DNA from: Bacteroidetes bacterium ADurb.Bin174
GTDB lineage: Bacteria; Bacteroidota; Bacteroidia; Bacteroidales; Paludibacteraceae
Assembly: GCA_002070265.1 (NCBI GenBank)
Contig: MWCX01000020.1
Span: 1 to 64,000 of the forward strand
Direction of reading: 5' to 3'
Length of the DNA: 64,000 bases
A program made the position numbers and the translations under genes. Below, one piece after another: positions 36,540 to 45,871 of the stretch. The notes beneath the pieces were generated by a model that worked only from the letters and a program-made list of their open reading frames with translations, searched no databases and had not been told where the DNA came from. Each line of letters begins with the position of its first letter. The first letter of the stretch is position 1.

Positions 36540-37766
36540 GTGACAAAAAAAATCGATAGTTCCCCTTTGTTGATTGATGATTACAACTACGGCTTGCCGG
36601 ATGAGAGGATAGCCAAATACCCCCTGGCAGAGCGGGATCAGTCTAAGTTGTTGGTTTATCGGCAAGGCAAAATCAGCGAGGATGTTTTTATCCATGCTGC
36701 CGATTATTTGCCGGAAAACACTTTATTGGTGTATAACAATACCAAAGTCATCCATGCCCGTATATTGTTTCAGAAAGTAACCGGTGCCCAAATTGAGGTT
36801 TTTTGTCTGGAACCGGTCGCTCCTGCCGATTATGCCTTGTCGTTGGGCACAACCAACGGATGTGTGTGGAAATGTATAATTGGCAATTTGAAAAAATGGA
36901 AGCAAGGTCCCTTGACAAAATCCATTGTTGTCAATCAATACTCATTTGAGTTGACAGCTTCCTTGTTGACTTCGGAAGGCAATGCGCAACATATCAGCTT
37001 TAGCTGGAACAATCCTCATATCAGCTTTGCTGAAATATTGGAACAATCCGGAGAGATACCCATTCCACCCTATTTGCGCCGCAAAGCGGAAGAAAGCGAC
37101 AAGACAACTTACCAGACTGTTTATTCGAAAATAAAAGGTTCGGTGGCTGCTCCAACAGCCGGTCTGCACTTTACCGATAAAGTGATGCGCAGCTTGAAAA
37201 AAAAGCATATTCAGACGGCCGAGCTTACTTTACACATTGGTGCCGGCACTTTCCAACCGGTGAAATCTACTGATGTAGCCGACCATCAGATGCATACCGA
37301 GTTATTTGTTGTCAGCAGAACAACCATTGAAAATTTATTGCATCGGTTGGGAAGCATTATCGCAGTGGGAACTACCACCGTACGCACCCTGGAAAGCTTG
37401 TATTATATAGGCTTACAGATTATTCAGGAAAAGGCAGTGGATAAGGGATATTTTTTTGTCAGCCAGTGGGAACCTTATCAACAAAAATCTGACATTTCGG
37501 CAGAAGCGTCCTTATTGGCAGTCATTGATTATTTAAAAATCCATAACTTGGATGCAGTTCTTGCCCGAACACAAATCATCATCCAACCCGGATATCAGTT
37601 TAAAATTATTGAGGGGATGTTCACGAATTTTCATCAGCCGAAAAGCACGCTATTGCTGTTGGTATCGGCATTTGTGGGGGAAAACTGGAAGCGGATTTAT
37701 GATTATGCCTTGCATCATGATTTTAGGTTTTTGAGTTATGGCGATAGCTCTTTGCTATTAAAATGA
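36540..37766 (+). CDS. queA: S-adenosylmethionine:tRNA ribosyltransferase-isomerase
   Basis: QueA transfers the ribosyl group of SAM to preQ1 at the wobble base, a late step of queuosine synthesis. Family blocks are visible: DYNYGLPDERIAKYPL, LLVYNNTKVIHARI, AAPTAGLHFT, HIGAGTFQPVKS, HTELFVVS, AVGTTTVRTLES and NFHQPKSTLLLLVSAF. At about 408 residues it is longer than E. coli QueA, matching the longer Bacteroidetes form. No ATG precedes the conserved start; I chose GTG at 36540 rather than TTG at 36492, which would add 16 poorly conserved residues. The start is therefore uncertain by that amount. Confidence 0.92.
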   Translation: MTKKIDSSPLLIDDYNYGLPDERIAKYPLAERDQSKLLVYRQGKISEDVFIHAADYLPENTLLVYNNTKVIHARILFQKVTGAQIEVFCLEPVAPADYALSLGTTNGCVWKCIIGNLKKWKQGPLTKSIVVNQYSFELTASLLTSEGNAQHISFSWNNPHISFAEILEQSGEIPIPPYLRRKAEESDKTTYQTVYSKIKGSVAAPTAGLHFTDKVMRSLKKKHIQTAELTLHIGAGTFQPVKSTDVADHQMHTELFVVSRTTIENLLHRLGSIIAVGTTTVRTLESLYYIGLQIIQEKAVDKGYFFVSQWEPYQQKSDISAEASLLAVIDYLKIHNLDAVLARTQIIIQPGYQFKIIEGMFTNFHQPKSTLLLLVSAFVGENWKRIYDYALHHDFRFLSYGDSSLLLK

Positions 37767-37805
37767 GTGTCAGTCTGTAAACTGCTGGCAGAAATTTTGA
37801 CAATG

Positions 37806-37909
37806 GCCGGGGTCGCGGGTTCTGGGTTCCGTGGTGCGAGGTGCGGGTTCACGAGTTCCGGGGTACGGGGTGCGGGGTACGGGGTGCGGGTTTACGAGTT
37901 CCGGGGTCA
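37806..37909 (+). repeat. GGGGTRC-type heptamer tract, locus B
   Basis: About 100 bases of alternating GGGGTAC / GGGGTGC heptamers and CGGGTTCACGAGTTCC units, the longest of three such tracts in the window. The same CGAGTTCCGGG block appears at locus A. Minus-strand reading frames here give Pro-rich artefacts, not genes. Confidence 0.65.
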
Positions 37910-37910
37910 G

Positions 37911-37938
37911 TCTTGACTTTTTTTTGCTTCGGTCAAGA
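37911..37938 (+). repeat. TCTTGAC hairpin element, copy 2
   Basis: TCTTGAC (37911-37917) and GTCAAGA (37932-37938) are perfect complements around TTTTTTTTGCTTCG. Directly follows heptamer tract B and is followed by an A-run and ATGAAG, as in copy 1 at 31897. Confidence 0.55.
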
Positions 37939-37995
37939 AAAAAAATGAAGAATAAATTGAATAACAATTATTTATCAATATAAAAAACAAAAATT

Positions 37996-38664
37996 ATGAT
38001 TTGGATTATCTTTATTGCCGTAGCTATAGCGAGCTTCGCTGTACAAGCCTCGTTGAATGCAAAATTTAAGAAGTACTCAAAAATACCGGTTGGACTGACC
38101 GGGAGGGAAGTTGCCTACAAAATGCTGCAGGCAAACGGCATCACGGATGTGAAAATCATTTCCACACCGGGTCAACTTACCGATCATTACAATCCCACCA
38201 ATAAGACCGTTAATCTGAGCGAAGGAGTTTACAATTCAGCAAACGTGGCGGCTGCCGCAGTTGCTGCACACGAGTGCGGACATGCCGTGCAACATGCGCA
38301 TGCCTATGCTCCTTTGAAGATGCGTTCAAGTTTGGTTCCCGTGGTAAACTTTGCTTCTAAATGGATGCAGTGGTTGTTGCTGGCAGGAATTATCTTTGTT
38401 GAATCTTTTCCTCAGTTGCTGTTGGTGGGAATTATCTTGTTTGCCACTACGACGCTGTTCAGCTTTATTACCTTGCCTGTTGAGATAGATGCCAGCAGGC
38501 GTGCTTTAGCCTGGTTGAGCAATGCCGGCATTACAAATTACTCAACCCAAGGACCTGCAAAGGATGCGTTAAAAACAGCCGCTTATACCTACGTAATCGC
38601 TGCTTTAGGTTCTTTGGCATCTTTGATTTATTACATCATGATTTTTACGGGAAGAAGGAATTAG
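37996..38664 (+). CDS. Membrane zinc metallopeptidase, YugP family
   Basis: A 222-residue membrane protein of the Zn_peptidase_2 (YugP) family. An N-terminal membrane segment is followed by KYSKIPVGLTGREVAYKML and the zinc motif AAHECGHAVQHA (HExxH at about residues 95-99), then SSLVPVVNFASKW, two hydrophobic segments (about 122-158), the conserved LPVEIDASRRAL and a last membrane helix. Its physiological substrate is unknown. It converges on ftsZ, and the two stop codons overlap by 4 bases. No operon partners. Confidence 0.9.
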   Translation: MIWIIFIAVAIASFAVQASLNAKFKKYSKIPVGLTGREVAYKMLQANGITDVKIISTPGQLTDHYNPTNKTVNLSEGVYNSANVAAAAVAAHECGHAVQHAHAYAPLKMRSSLVPVVNFASKWMQWLLLAGIIFVESFPQLLLVGIILFATTTLFSFITLPVEIDASRRALAWLSNAGITNYSTQGPAKDALKTAAYTYVIAALGSLASLIYYIMIFTGRRN

Positions 38665-40052
38665 CGTTGTTTGAATCCAAATCTCCTTTTCCAGGCGGGA
38701 GTTTCTTCCGCCTTTTTGATGATCTCTTCATTGTCTAAATCATCCAAATCGACGGTGACAATTTCTTCTTGCGACTCTTCTTGTGAAACGGGTTGTTGAG
38801 TTTTGATATTTAAATCCTTCTGAGAAATATGCTGTCTGGCAGCCAACAGGCTACTGATGCTGTCAGGAGCGGGAGTTTCTTTTTCAGCGGGAATCTCTTC
38901 TTCAGGCTCTTTGTCGGCTGCATAATATGCTTCTATGGACTTTTCCAGCCGGTCTTTTTCCTGATCATCCGATACAGCAACAGGTTCCGGGGTTTCTTCT
39001 ATAATTTCTTCACCATCTAAACTGACCGTCCGAACGGGTTCTTTGACGGTTTTTTCTTTGCTGTCTTTCGTACCCGGCATGCCCGGAATATCCGATACAT
39101 TATAACCTGTAGCAATCAGGGTAATTTTAACCTGTTCACCCAATTCGTCATCAAAAGATGCACCCCAGATTACTTGAATATCCTCTCCGATAGAAGCCAT
39201 GAAATCATTGATCTGTTGCACTTCTTCCATCTTGATTTGATGTTCGGTGGAACAATACAAATTCAGCAAAACTTTGCTTGCACCCTTTACATCATTTGTT
39301 CTTAGCAAAGGCGAATTCAATGCATCGTTGATGGCTTTGGTAATTCTATTTTCTCCTGAAGCATAGCCGGTATTCATGATAGCCACGTTACCTTTATGCA
39401 AAATGCTGTAAACATCTGCAAAGTCGGTGTTTATATAACCGGGTACGGTGATGATCTCAGCAATACCCTTAGCAGCATTCGTAAGTACATCATCCGCCTT
39501 GGCAAAAGCATTTTCAAGTGTAAGATCTGGAAAGATTTCTCGTAATTTTTCATTGTTGATGACCAACAAGGCATCTACATGTTCGCTCAAAGCCAACACG
39601 CCTTTCATGGCTTGCCTGATTTTCGGATTCCCCTCGAAAGCAAAGGGTATGGTCACTATGCCGACAGTCAGGATGCCCAATTCCTGAGCGACCCTGGCAA
39701 CCACCGGAGAAGCACCTGTACCTGTACCTCCACCCATACCTGCCGTAATGAAAATCATTTTGGTGTTGTCTTTCAATACTTCTTTAATATTCTCTATGGA
39801 TGATTCAGCGGCTTCGCGGGCTACTTCAGGATTGCCTCCTGCACCTAAACCTTCTCCCAATTGAATTTTCAAAGGTACGGGAGAATGCCGCAAAGCTTGA
39901 TTGTCGGTATTGCAAACCACAAAGGAAACATCTCTGAATCCTTGATTGTACATGTGATTAACAGCATTACCTCCACCACCTCCTACACCTATCACTTTGA
40001 TGATGGAGTGATCTATCATGGGTAAGTCTACTAATGGCAATATATCATTCAT
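38661..40052 (-). CDS. ftsZ: Cell division protein FtsZ
   Basis: Tubulin-like GTPase that forms the Z-ring. The GTP-binding signature [15 protein letters not shown] lies near residue 105, with [13 protein letters not shown] near 23. After the core (about residue 330) there is a long acidic linker, rich in Glu and Pro, and a conserved C-terminal peptide [13 protein letters not shown] that in Bacteroidetes binds FtsA and other partners. The 463-residue length is typical. Last gene of the dcw cluster; its start overlaps the end of ftsA by 8 bases, and it ends 4 bases into the convergent peptidase gene. Confidence 0.97.
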   Translation of the reverse strand: MNDILPLVDLPMIDHSIIKVIGVGGGGGNAVNHMYNQGFRDVSFVVCNTDNQALRHSPVPLKIQLGEGLGAGGNPEVAREAAESSIENIKEVLKDNTKMIFITAGMGGGTGTGASPVVARVAQELGILTVGIVTIPFAFEGNPKIRQAMKGVLALSEHVDALLVINNEKLREIFPDLTLENAFAKADDVLTNAAKGIAEIITVPGYINTDFADVYSILHKGNVAIMNTGYASGENRITKAINDALNSPLLRTNDVKGASKVLLNLYCSTEHQIKMEEVQQINDFMASIGEDIQVIWGASFDDELGEQVKITLIATGYNVSDIPGMPGTKDSKEKTVKEPVRTVSLDGEEIIEETPEPVAVSDDQEKDRLEKSIEAYYAADKEPEEEIPAEKETPAPDSISSLLAARQHISQKDLNIKTQQPVSQEESQEEIVTVDLDDLDNEEIIKKAEETPAWKRRFGFKQR

Positions 40053-41361
40053 ATTCTGTTGTTTTTGCTTGTTGATTACTATCTCTCAATTCAGTATCAT
40101 CTTCAAAAAAAGAAAAGATACCTTGCGTTATTTTCTCGGTAAATGATTTACGTTTCTTCGTCTTTTTAGGGGGATCTGATTCAACAGCCTCCTTGTTTTC
40201 CATTTTATGCTCGTGAGCAAGGATGACGGTCCCGATAATTTGAGCATACTCCAAATCATCATATTCTTCGGGTGTATCGTCGCTCAACCAGCCCGAATGA
40301 TCACCTATGCGAACCGGAAACCCGGTTTTCATCTCCAGGTATTCTTTGATGTTTGTCAGTTTGGCAGCCCCGCCGGAAATGATGATGCCATTCGGTATTT
40401 CATGTTGATATGCCTGAAGTTGTTGGAAAATGGGATTAAAAATCTCATCCAAACGCGATTCGATGATCATGGCAAGAAAAGTCTTGGGCACAACCAAAGG
40501 CTCATCATTGGGGTTCTTAGCCGGTATGCGGATATGCACTTCGTTCTCAACAAAGGATTGAGAGGCAACTCCTTGCAGACGTTTAACTTTTTCAGCATGA
40601 GCTTGTGAGATGCCTACTTCTTCTATGTCTTTGGTAATATTTCCACCCCCGAAAGGCACCACTAAAAGATATTGAAGCAGTTCATGACGATAAATTGAGA
40701 GGGTAGTAAAAGTATCTCCCATATTAATGATTGCAAAACCGTTCTCCCTGTCGTCTTCTTCCGCAACTGCATAAGCCAATGCTTCCGATGCCAATGAAAT
40801 ATAGTCCACAGAACAATTATAAATTCGCTCCATGCACTTCTGCAATTGCAGCTTCATCAGCTCGCTTCCTACTACCAGATGGTAATGTCCGACAATATTA
40901 TATGCCCTTTGACCTTCCGGATTTTCTGTTTCTTTACCGTCTAACTCATATATCAAAGGAATGGTGTCGTAGACCAACATGTTTTTGGCTTGATATGACT
41001 TTTCGCATTCCAATGCCATATCATCAATGATGTCGTCGGTGATTTCTTTGGATTTATTTAATTTTCTACTGACGGAAGCGCGTACAATCTTCATGCTCTT
41101 GCCTCCGACGGCAGTAGCTATTTGGGTGATGGGCTCCTGGAAGCCGGCGCTGTTTTGCAATTGTTTGAGTAAGGAAGTAACATTGAAGGCAGTCCCCGAG
41201 GGCTGTCCGATTATGCCATGTTTGATTTCATCGGCCATGCGGTGTTCCGACGACAACACCCTGATGCTTCCGTCTTCCAATACCTGGGCAGCAATTGCCC
41301 TGACTCCGGTAGCGGCAAAGTCAAACGCAACTAACCTGTTTATATCATCTTTTCCCCTCAT
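40045..41361 (-). CDS. ftsA: Cell division protein FtsA
   Basis: Actin-like ATPase that tethers FtsZ to the membrane. The 438 residues show the phosphate loops of the actin fold: VAFDFAATGVRAI at the N-terminus, the 1C subdomain (KIVRASVSRKLN), AIINMGDTFTTLSIY near residue 213 and IIISGGAAKLTNI near 325. The C-terminal part (KRKSFTEKITQGIFSFFEDD) contains the amphipathic membrane-targeting helix. Its end overlaps the ftsZ start, so the two are translationally coupled. Confidence 0.95.
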   Translation of the reverse strand: MRGKDDINRLVAFDFAATGVRAIAAQVLEDGSIRVLSSEHRMADEIKHGIIGQPSGTAFNVTSLLKQLQNSAGFQEPITQIATAVGGKSMKIVRASVSRKLNKSKEITDDIIDDMALECEKSYQAKNMLVYDTIPLIYELDGKETENPEGQRAYNIVGHYHLVVGSELMKLQLQKCMERIYNCSVDYISLASEALAYAVAEEDDRENGFAIINMGDTFTTLSIYRHELLQYLLVVPFGGGNITKDIEEVGISQAHAEKVKRLQGVASQSFVENEVHIRIPAKNPNDEPLVVPKTFLAMIIESRLDEIFNPIFQQLQAYQHEIPNGIIISGGAAKLTNIKEYLEMKTGFPVRIGDHSGWLSDDTPEEYDDLEYAQIIGTVILAHEHKMENKEAVESDPPKKTKKRKSFTEKITQGIFSFFEDDTELRDSNQQAKTTEYE

Positions 41362-41377
41362 ATTGATAACTATTGAT

Positions 41378-42118
41378 CTAACGCTTAATCGCTACTATTT
41401 GATTCTCAAATCTCAAATCAAGTTTTTTATATCTGTTCCATCCTGCTGCCTTAAAGCCCTGAACATAGAGCAAATACACACGATTGAGTTTCTCTGCATA
41501 TCCGTCTAAGCTCCCCAGAAAGATTGTTGTATTACCCACACGCGGCACCAATTCAACCGTTTTGTCGGTATGCACATGGATTTGAGCAATTTGTGCATTC
41601 CAAAATTCGTGTTTTTCCAGGAAATCAATGAATTGAAACATCTCATTTTTTGCCATGGATTTGGTAATCCTTCCGGTGACTACCGGCACGTAGGCAGCGG
41701 CATGCAAAGATACGGGAAATATTGCTTTTTCTTCATCTACATAATAATTTTCGTTGTTGCTGACCAAAAACTTAGGTGCTCTTAATTTAACTTTCAGATA
41801 AGCTTTAGCTGAAGGAGTGTGGTAGCAAATCGCTTCTTTCACCGAAGGGTTTTCTTCAAGCAGGTATTCTATCTCATCCAACTGCAGCCGGTCAACAGAC
41901 TGCCCGATAGGATGTAATCCGTTTTGATTCAGGACATCATGTATTTCATCCACTTTAATCAGCGGTACTTCTCCGTTAATGTTTATGAAAAAATCCTTAC
42001 ATTTTGCATCCGTATCATTTTCCGAAAAGAATCGCAAGGCAAAAATGAGATAACCCAACACTGCTACTATGCCTGTCGTTATCAGTATAAACTGTATGAT
42101 GGTTTTTTTGTCAGCCAC
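41378..42118 (-). CDS. ftsQ: Cell division protein FtsQ-like
   Basis: A 246-residue bitopic membrane protein in the ftsQ position of the dcw cluster. One membrane segment near residues 9-27 (FILITTGIVAVLGYLIFAL) is followed by a POTRA-like beta domain (INGEVPLIKVDEIHDVLNQN, SVKEAICYHTPSAKAYLKVKL) and a C-terminal region (RVYLLYVQGF...YKKLDLRFENQIV) typical of FtsQ. Sequence conservation with E. coli FtsQ is low, so the name rests on topology, fold pattern and position. It begins one base after murC. Confidence 0.85.
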   Translation of the reverse strand: MADKKTIIQFILITTGIVAVLGYLIFALRFFSENDTDAKCKDFFININGEVPLIKVDEIHDVLNQNGLHPIGQSVDRLQLDEIEYLLEENPSVKEAICYHTPSAKAYLKVKLRAPKFLVSNNENYYVDEEKAIFPVSLHAAAYVPVVTGRITKSMAKNEMFQFIDFLEKHEFWNAQIAQIHVHTDKTVELVPRVGNTTIFLGSLDGYAEKLNRVYLLYVQGFKAAGWNRYKKLDLRFENQIVAIKR

Positions 42119-42119
42119 T

Positions 42120-43514
42120 TTAATTTTCTTTCGCTTTAATTTTCGACTTCAGCGTATCTTTAATAGCCGGAACGAGCGCCTCTATATCCCCCGCTCCTAA
42201 ACTCACTATCAATTCCAAATCATCCCTTTGTTCCAACAGGGATATCAATCCGGATTTCGGACAATATTGCTTTTTATCCAGGGTCATTTTATTTAAGATC
42301 AAATCCGGGTCAACTCCGTCAATGGGCAATTCCCGCGCAGGATAAATGTCAGTCAAGATCAATTCATCCAAGGCAGAAAGCACCCGTGCAAATTCATCCG
42401 CAAAATCCCTGGTACGGGTATAAAGATGCGGTTGGAATATGCCGGTTATCTTTTTATCGGGATACATTTTCCGGATAGAAGCGATGCTCGCTGCAAGTTC
42501 ATTGGGATGGTGCGCATAATCATCAATATAGACTATCGTATCCGATTGGCATAAAATATTAAATCTTCGGTACACTCCCGAAAAAGATGCCAATCCCGCA
42601 CGTAACTCCTCAGCCTTGACTCCTCCCAACCAAGCCAGTGCCATGGCAGCTACGCTGTTTTCTATATTGATTTTTACCGGCACTCCTAATCTGACATCGG
42701 CAATGATTTCAGTAGGTGTATGAAAATCGAAATAAATCTCATGGGGTTTGATCCTGATGCGTTCAGCATAAAAATCACCTCCTTCATCCATGGAGTAAGT
42801 GTACAATTTTACGCCTTGTTGTAATTTAGGCTGAAGATCAATTCCTTTTTTGATGATCAGGGCGCCACCCGTTGCAACTAAGGAAGCGAATTTCTCGAAA
42901 CTTTCCTTGAAAGCGTCCGGCGTTTTGTAGATGTCCAGGTGGTCAGGGTCTGCTGAGGTGATAACTGCCATATAGGGATGCAGGGTGTGAAAGGACCTGT
43001 CGTATTCATCTGCCTCTATCACCACAAAATTACTTTCTTTGGATACCAATAAATTGGTTTGATAATTATTGGAAATGCCGCCGAGGAATGCGCTGCAATC
43101 AACATGTGACTGGCGATACAGGTGTGCGGTAATGGTAGAAGTAGTGGTTTTACCATGTGTGCCGGCAATACAGATGCCCTTTTTCATACGGGTAATCTCG
43201 CCCAACAACTCGGCTCTTTTCATGATGCGGAAATCATGCTGTCTGAAATACAACAATTGCGGATGGTCGTTAGGGACCGCAGGTGTCAGTACCACCAAAG
43301 TTTTAGCGGCATCCAAAAACTCAACCGGAATATTGGCCACATGTTCTTCAAAAGAAACTGCTATCCCTTCCGACATCAATGTGTTGGTTAACCTGGTCTG
43401 CATCCTGTCGTACCCTGCCACTTCATATCCAAGCATCTTGTAGTACCGCGCTATGGCACTCATGCCGATACCGCCGATTCCCAAGAAATAATATTTTGTA
43501 AATTGATGATACAT
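42120..43514 (-). CDS. murC: UDP-N-acetylmuramate--L-alanine ligase
   Basis: Cytoplasmic Mur ligase adding the first amino acid of the peptidoglycan stem. The 464 residues carry FLGIGGIGMSAIAR (Rossmann-like start), the ATP loop IAGTHGKTTTSTI near residue 115, EADEYDRSF, and YIDDYAHHPNELAA in the C-terminal domain. All Mur ligase landmarks are present. It sits between murG and ftsQ with one base on each side, so this part of the cluster is a single transcript. Confidence 0.97.
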   Translation of the reverse strand: MYHQFTKYYFLGIGGIGMSAIARYYKMLGYEVAGYDRMQTRLTNTLMSEGIAVSFEEHVANIPVEFLDAAKTLVVLTPAVPNDHPQLLYFRQHDFRIMKRAELLGEITRMKKGICIAGTHGKTTTSTITAHLYRQSHVDCSAFLGGISNNYQTNLLVSKESNFVVIEADEYDRSFHTLHPYMAVITSADPDHLDIYKTPDAFKESFEKFASLVATGGALIIKKGIDLQPKLQQGVKLYTYSMDEGGDFYAERIRIKPHEIYFDFHTPTEIIADVRLGVPVKINIENSVAAMALAWLGGVKAEELRAGLASFSGVYRRFNILCQSDTIVYIDDYAHHPNELAASIASIRKMYPDKKITGIFQPHLYTRTRDFADEFARVLSALDELILTDIYPARELPIDGVDPDLILNKMTLDKKQYCPKSGLISLLEQRDDLELIVSLGAGDIEALVPAIKDTLKSKIKAKEN

Positions 43515-43515
43515 A

Positions 43516-44646
43516 TTATTTTTTCGACAAGAGATTGCTTACTTCCTGCACAATACGTTCTGCAGATTTTTTCTCTGCTAATTTAAGAATATTTTTACTC
43601 AATGCAGCCATTTTCTTTTCATCCGATAACAAGCGCAATGTTTCAGGAATCATCTTCTCAATTGCCTCTCCATCTTTTATCAATATGGCAGCATCCTTTT
43701 TGACCAATGCCATGGCATTTTTGGTTTGATGGTCTTCCGCCACATTGGGTGAAGGCACCAATACGGCAGGTTTAGCCAACAAACACAATTCAGAGATCGA
43801 ACTTGCACCGGCTCTTGAAACAACTACATCTGCCACGGCATAGGCGTAATCCATGCGCGATACAAAAGCGGTAACTACCAAATTGCGGGTTTTAAAAGCT
43901 TTGGCTGCCTGTTCGGCTTCTTCAATATAGTATTTGCCGGTTTGCCAGATCACTTGTGCCTTCGATGCAACCAAACTCTCAAGATGTGCTATCACACTCC
44001 GGTTGATGGTGCGTGCTCCCAGGCTTCCGCCCACTATCAATATGGTTTTTTTGTCAGGCTCCAGACCGAAATACGCATAGGCTTTCGGGTCTTTTGGAGC
44101 TATCGCAAATAAATCTTGTCGCACCGGATTGCCGGTCTTGACAATTTTATCTTTGGGAAAGAAACGTTCCATATCATCGTAAGCCACACAAATGCAGGAA
44201 GCTTTTTTCGCCAATAATTTATTGGCTATTCCGGCATAGGAATTTTGTTCCTGAATTAAGGTAGGAATGCCAAAAGCGGAAGCAGCACGCAATACGGGAG
44301 CACTGGCATAACCGCCGACTCCTATGGCTACGTCAGGTTTAAATGTGCGAATGATTTGTTTGGCTTTCACCATGCTCCGTGCTAAATCTAAGAGTACCTT
44401 GATATTTTTCAATAGGTTTTTTCTATCGAAACCGCTCACCGGCAATCCCTTTATAGGGTAACCGGCAGCAGGCACACGTTCCATTTCCATCCTGTTCTCA
44501 GCACCTACAAATAAAATATCCGCATCGGGATAGGTTGCTTTCAGCGCGTTGGCAATGCTGATGGCAGGGAATATGTGTCCGCCCGTACCTCCACCGCTGA
44601 TGATGAACTTAGGGGAATTATCAGTTGTTTTATTCTTCGTCTTCAT
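43516..44646 (-). CDS. murG: UDP-N-acetylglucosamine--undecaprenyl-pyrophosphoryl-MurNAc-pentapeptide transferase
   Basis: GT28 glycosyltransferase that turns lipid I into lipid II on the inner face of the membrane. SGGGTGGHIFPAISIA near the start is the MurG lipid-binding glycine loop; GVGGYASAPVL and GGSLGARTIN are the second and third. VVSRAGASSISEL near residue 285 holds the donor-site motif. The ATG at 44646 leaves a short 17-base overlap with ftsW; another ATG three codons earlier (44655) is also possible. Length is normal. Confidence 0.96.
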   Translation of the reverse strand: MKTKNKTTDNSPKFIISGGGTGGHIFPAISIANALKATYPDADILFVGAENRMEMERVPAAGYPIKGLPVSGFDRKNLLKNIKVLLDLARSMVKAKQIIRTFKPDVAIGVGGYASAPVLRAASAFGIPTLIQEQNSYAGIANKLLAKKASCICVAYDDMERFFPKDKIVKTGNPVRQDLFAIAPKDPKAYAYFGLEPDKKTILIVGGSLGARTINRSVIAHLESLVASKAQVIWQTGKYYIEEAEQAAKAFKTRNLVVTAFVSRMDYAYAVADVVVSRAGASSISELCLLAKPAVLVPSPNVAEDHQTKNAMALVKKDAAILIKDGEAIEKMIPETLRLLSDEKKMAALSKNILKLAEKKSAERIVQEVSNLLSKK

Positions 44647-45862
44647 TCTCTTCATTCTCTTCTTCTATGACTATTTCTTCTATAAATTCTTCTTGGTTTT
44701 CACCCGTTTCTTCCTTGATCTGCCGGGTGATGCCCAACATAATTCCAAAATAAATGCTGGTCACTAGTATGGATGTCCCACCGCGACTGATCATGGGCAA
44801 GGGTTGTCCCGTGACCGGTATCAAACTGCTGGATACTGCCATGTTGACAAATGCCTGTAACACGAGCAACAGCGACAGTCCAATCACTAAAATAGCAGGA
44901 AAGACAGTTTTACTTTTGGTGGCAATTCTTCCTGCCCTGAATAGAAGCACCATATACAGCAGTATTACTAATAAGCCTCCTACTAATCCCATTTCTTCCA
45001 CAATGATGGCATAGATAAAATCTGAATAAGCCTGCGGCAGAAAATCGCGCTGCACGCTATTGCCCGGAAAAACTCCAAACAGTCCTCCTCTTGCAATGGC
45101 AATCCTGCCATGTTGAACCTGACGGTTGGCATCGTTGATTACAAATTTATCAACGGCTTCCTTTTCTTCATGATGTCGGGATAAACGATTTTCCCATGTG
45201 TAAATGCGACTAAACGCATCAGGCATTTTTTCCTGGGGAATGAGTTTTGTGGCGGCAAAAATCAATAAAAACAAGGCAGTTAGTACTACCACTACCAACG
45301 CAAGCTTTTGCCAGGCAATTTTTGCAACAAACATCATGATCCAGATGACGCCAAAAAGCAATACAGCCGTCGAAAAATTCTCTTTCAATATCAAGGCGCA
45401 TACGATTGCCGAAAGAATCATCAGGATTTTGAAATACTTGTCTTCATTTGCTTTTGAGTTTTTAATTCTGGCGATAAAGTCGGCTGCAATAACGACCAGG
45501 GACAGTTTACCCAATTCCGAAGGCTGGAACTGAATACCTCCTATTTGAAGCCAACGGGCAGCTTCGTTTTCCGTCACGCCAATAAATAGAACCAAAGTCA
45601 GCGTTACTATGGATATACCCATCAATATAAAAGCTCCGAAACGGATGTACCGTGCCGGGATCAGATGCACTAAAAAAGCGATGGCAGCGCCCAAACCAAG
45701 GAATAAAATGTGACGCATAACGGGAGCAGTATGGTTGGCTGCTTTAAAAGCAAGCGTGCTGGAAGCGCTGAACATCTCTACCACTGAGATGAAACATAGG
45801 CCGATAAACACTACCCATAGCACTCTATCACCCCTGAGATATTTTTTTAAAATTGAATCCAT
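44630..45862 (-). CDS. ftsW: Cell division protein FtsW (lipid II polymerase)
   Basis: SEDS-family polytopic membrane protein that polymerises glycan strands with its partner FtsI. The 410 residues contain about ten hydrophobic segments and the SEDS landmarks GGIQFQPSELGKL (near residue 106), the RVYTW-like FSRIYTWENR, DFIYAIIVEEMGLVG and TGQPLPMISRGGTS. A short, strongly acidic tail follows (EEENEENEDEE). It overlaps murG by 17-26 bases. Confidence 0.96.
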   Translation of the reverse strand: MDSILKKYLRGDRVLWVVFIGLCFISVVEMFSASSTLAFKAANHTAPVMRHILFLGLGAAIAFLVHLIPARYIRFGAFILMGISIVTLTLVLFIGVTENEAARWLQIGGIQFQPSELGKLSLVVIAADFIARIKNSKANEDKYFKILMILSAIVCALILKENFSTAVLLFGVIWIMMFVAKIAWQKLALVVVVLTALFLLIFAATKLIPQEKMPDAFSRIYTWENRLSRHHEEKEAVDKFVINDANRQVQHGRIAIARGGLFGVFPGNSVQRDFLPQAYSDFIYAIIVEEMGLVGGLLVILLYMVLLFRAGRIATKSKTVFPAILVIGLSLLLVLQAFVNMAVSSSLIPVTGQPLPMISRGGTSILVTSIYFGIMLGITRQIKEETGENQEEFIEEIVIEEENEENEDEE

Positions 45863-45871
45863 GGTTTGATT

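Noticed and set aside
37770-37967. 65-residue minus-strand frame after queA
   Set aside because: Pro-, Arg- and Thr-rich translation of the heptamer tract; no conserved sequence.
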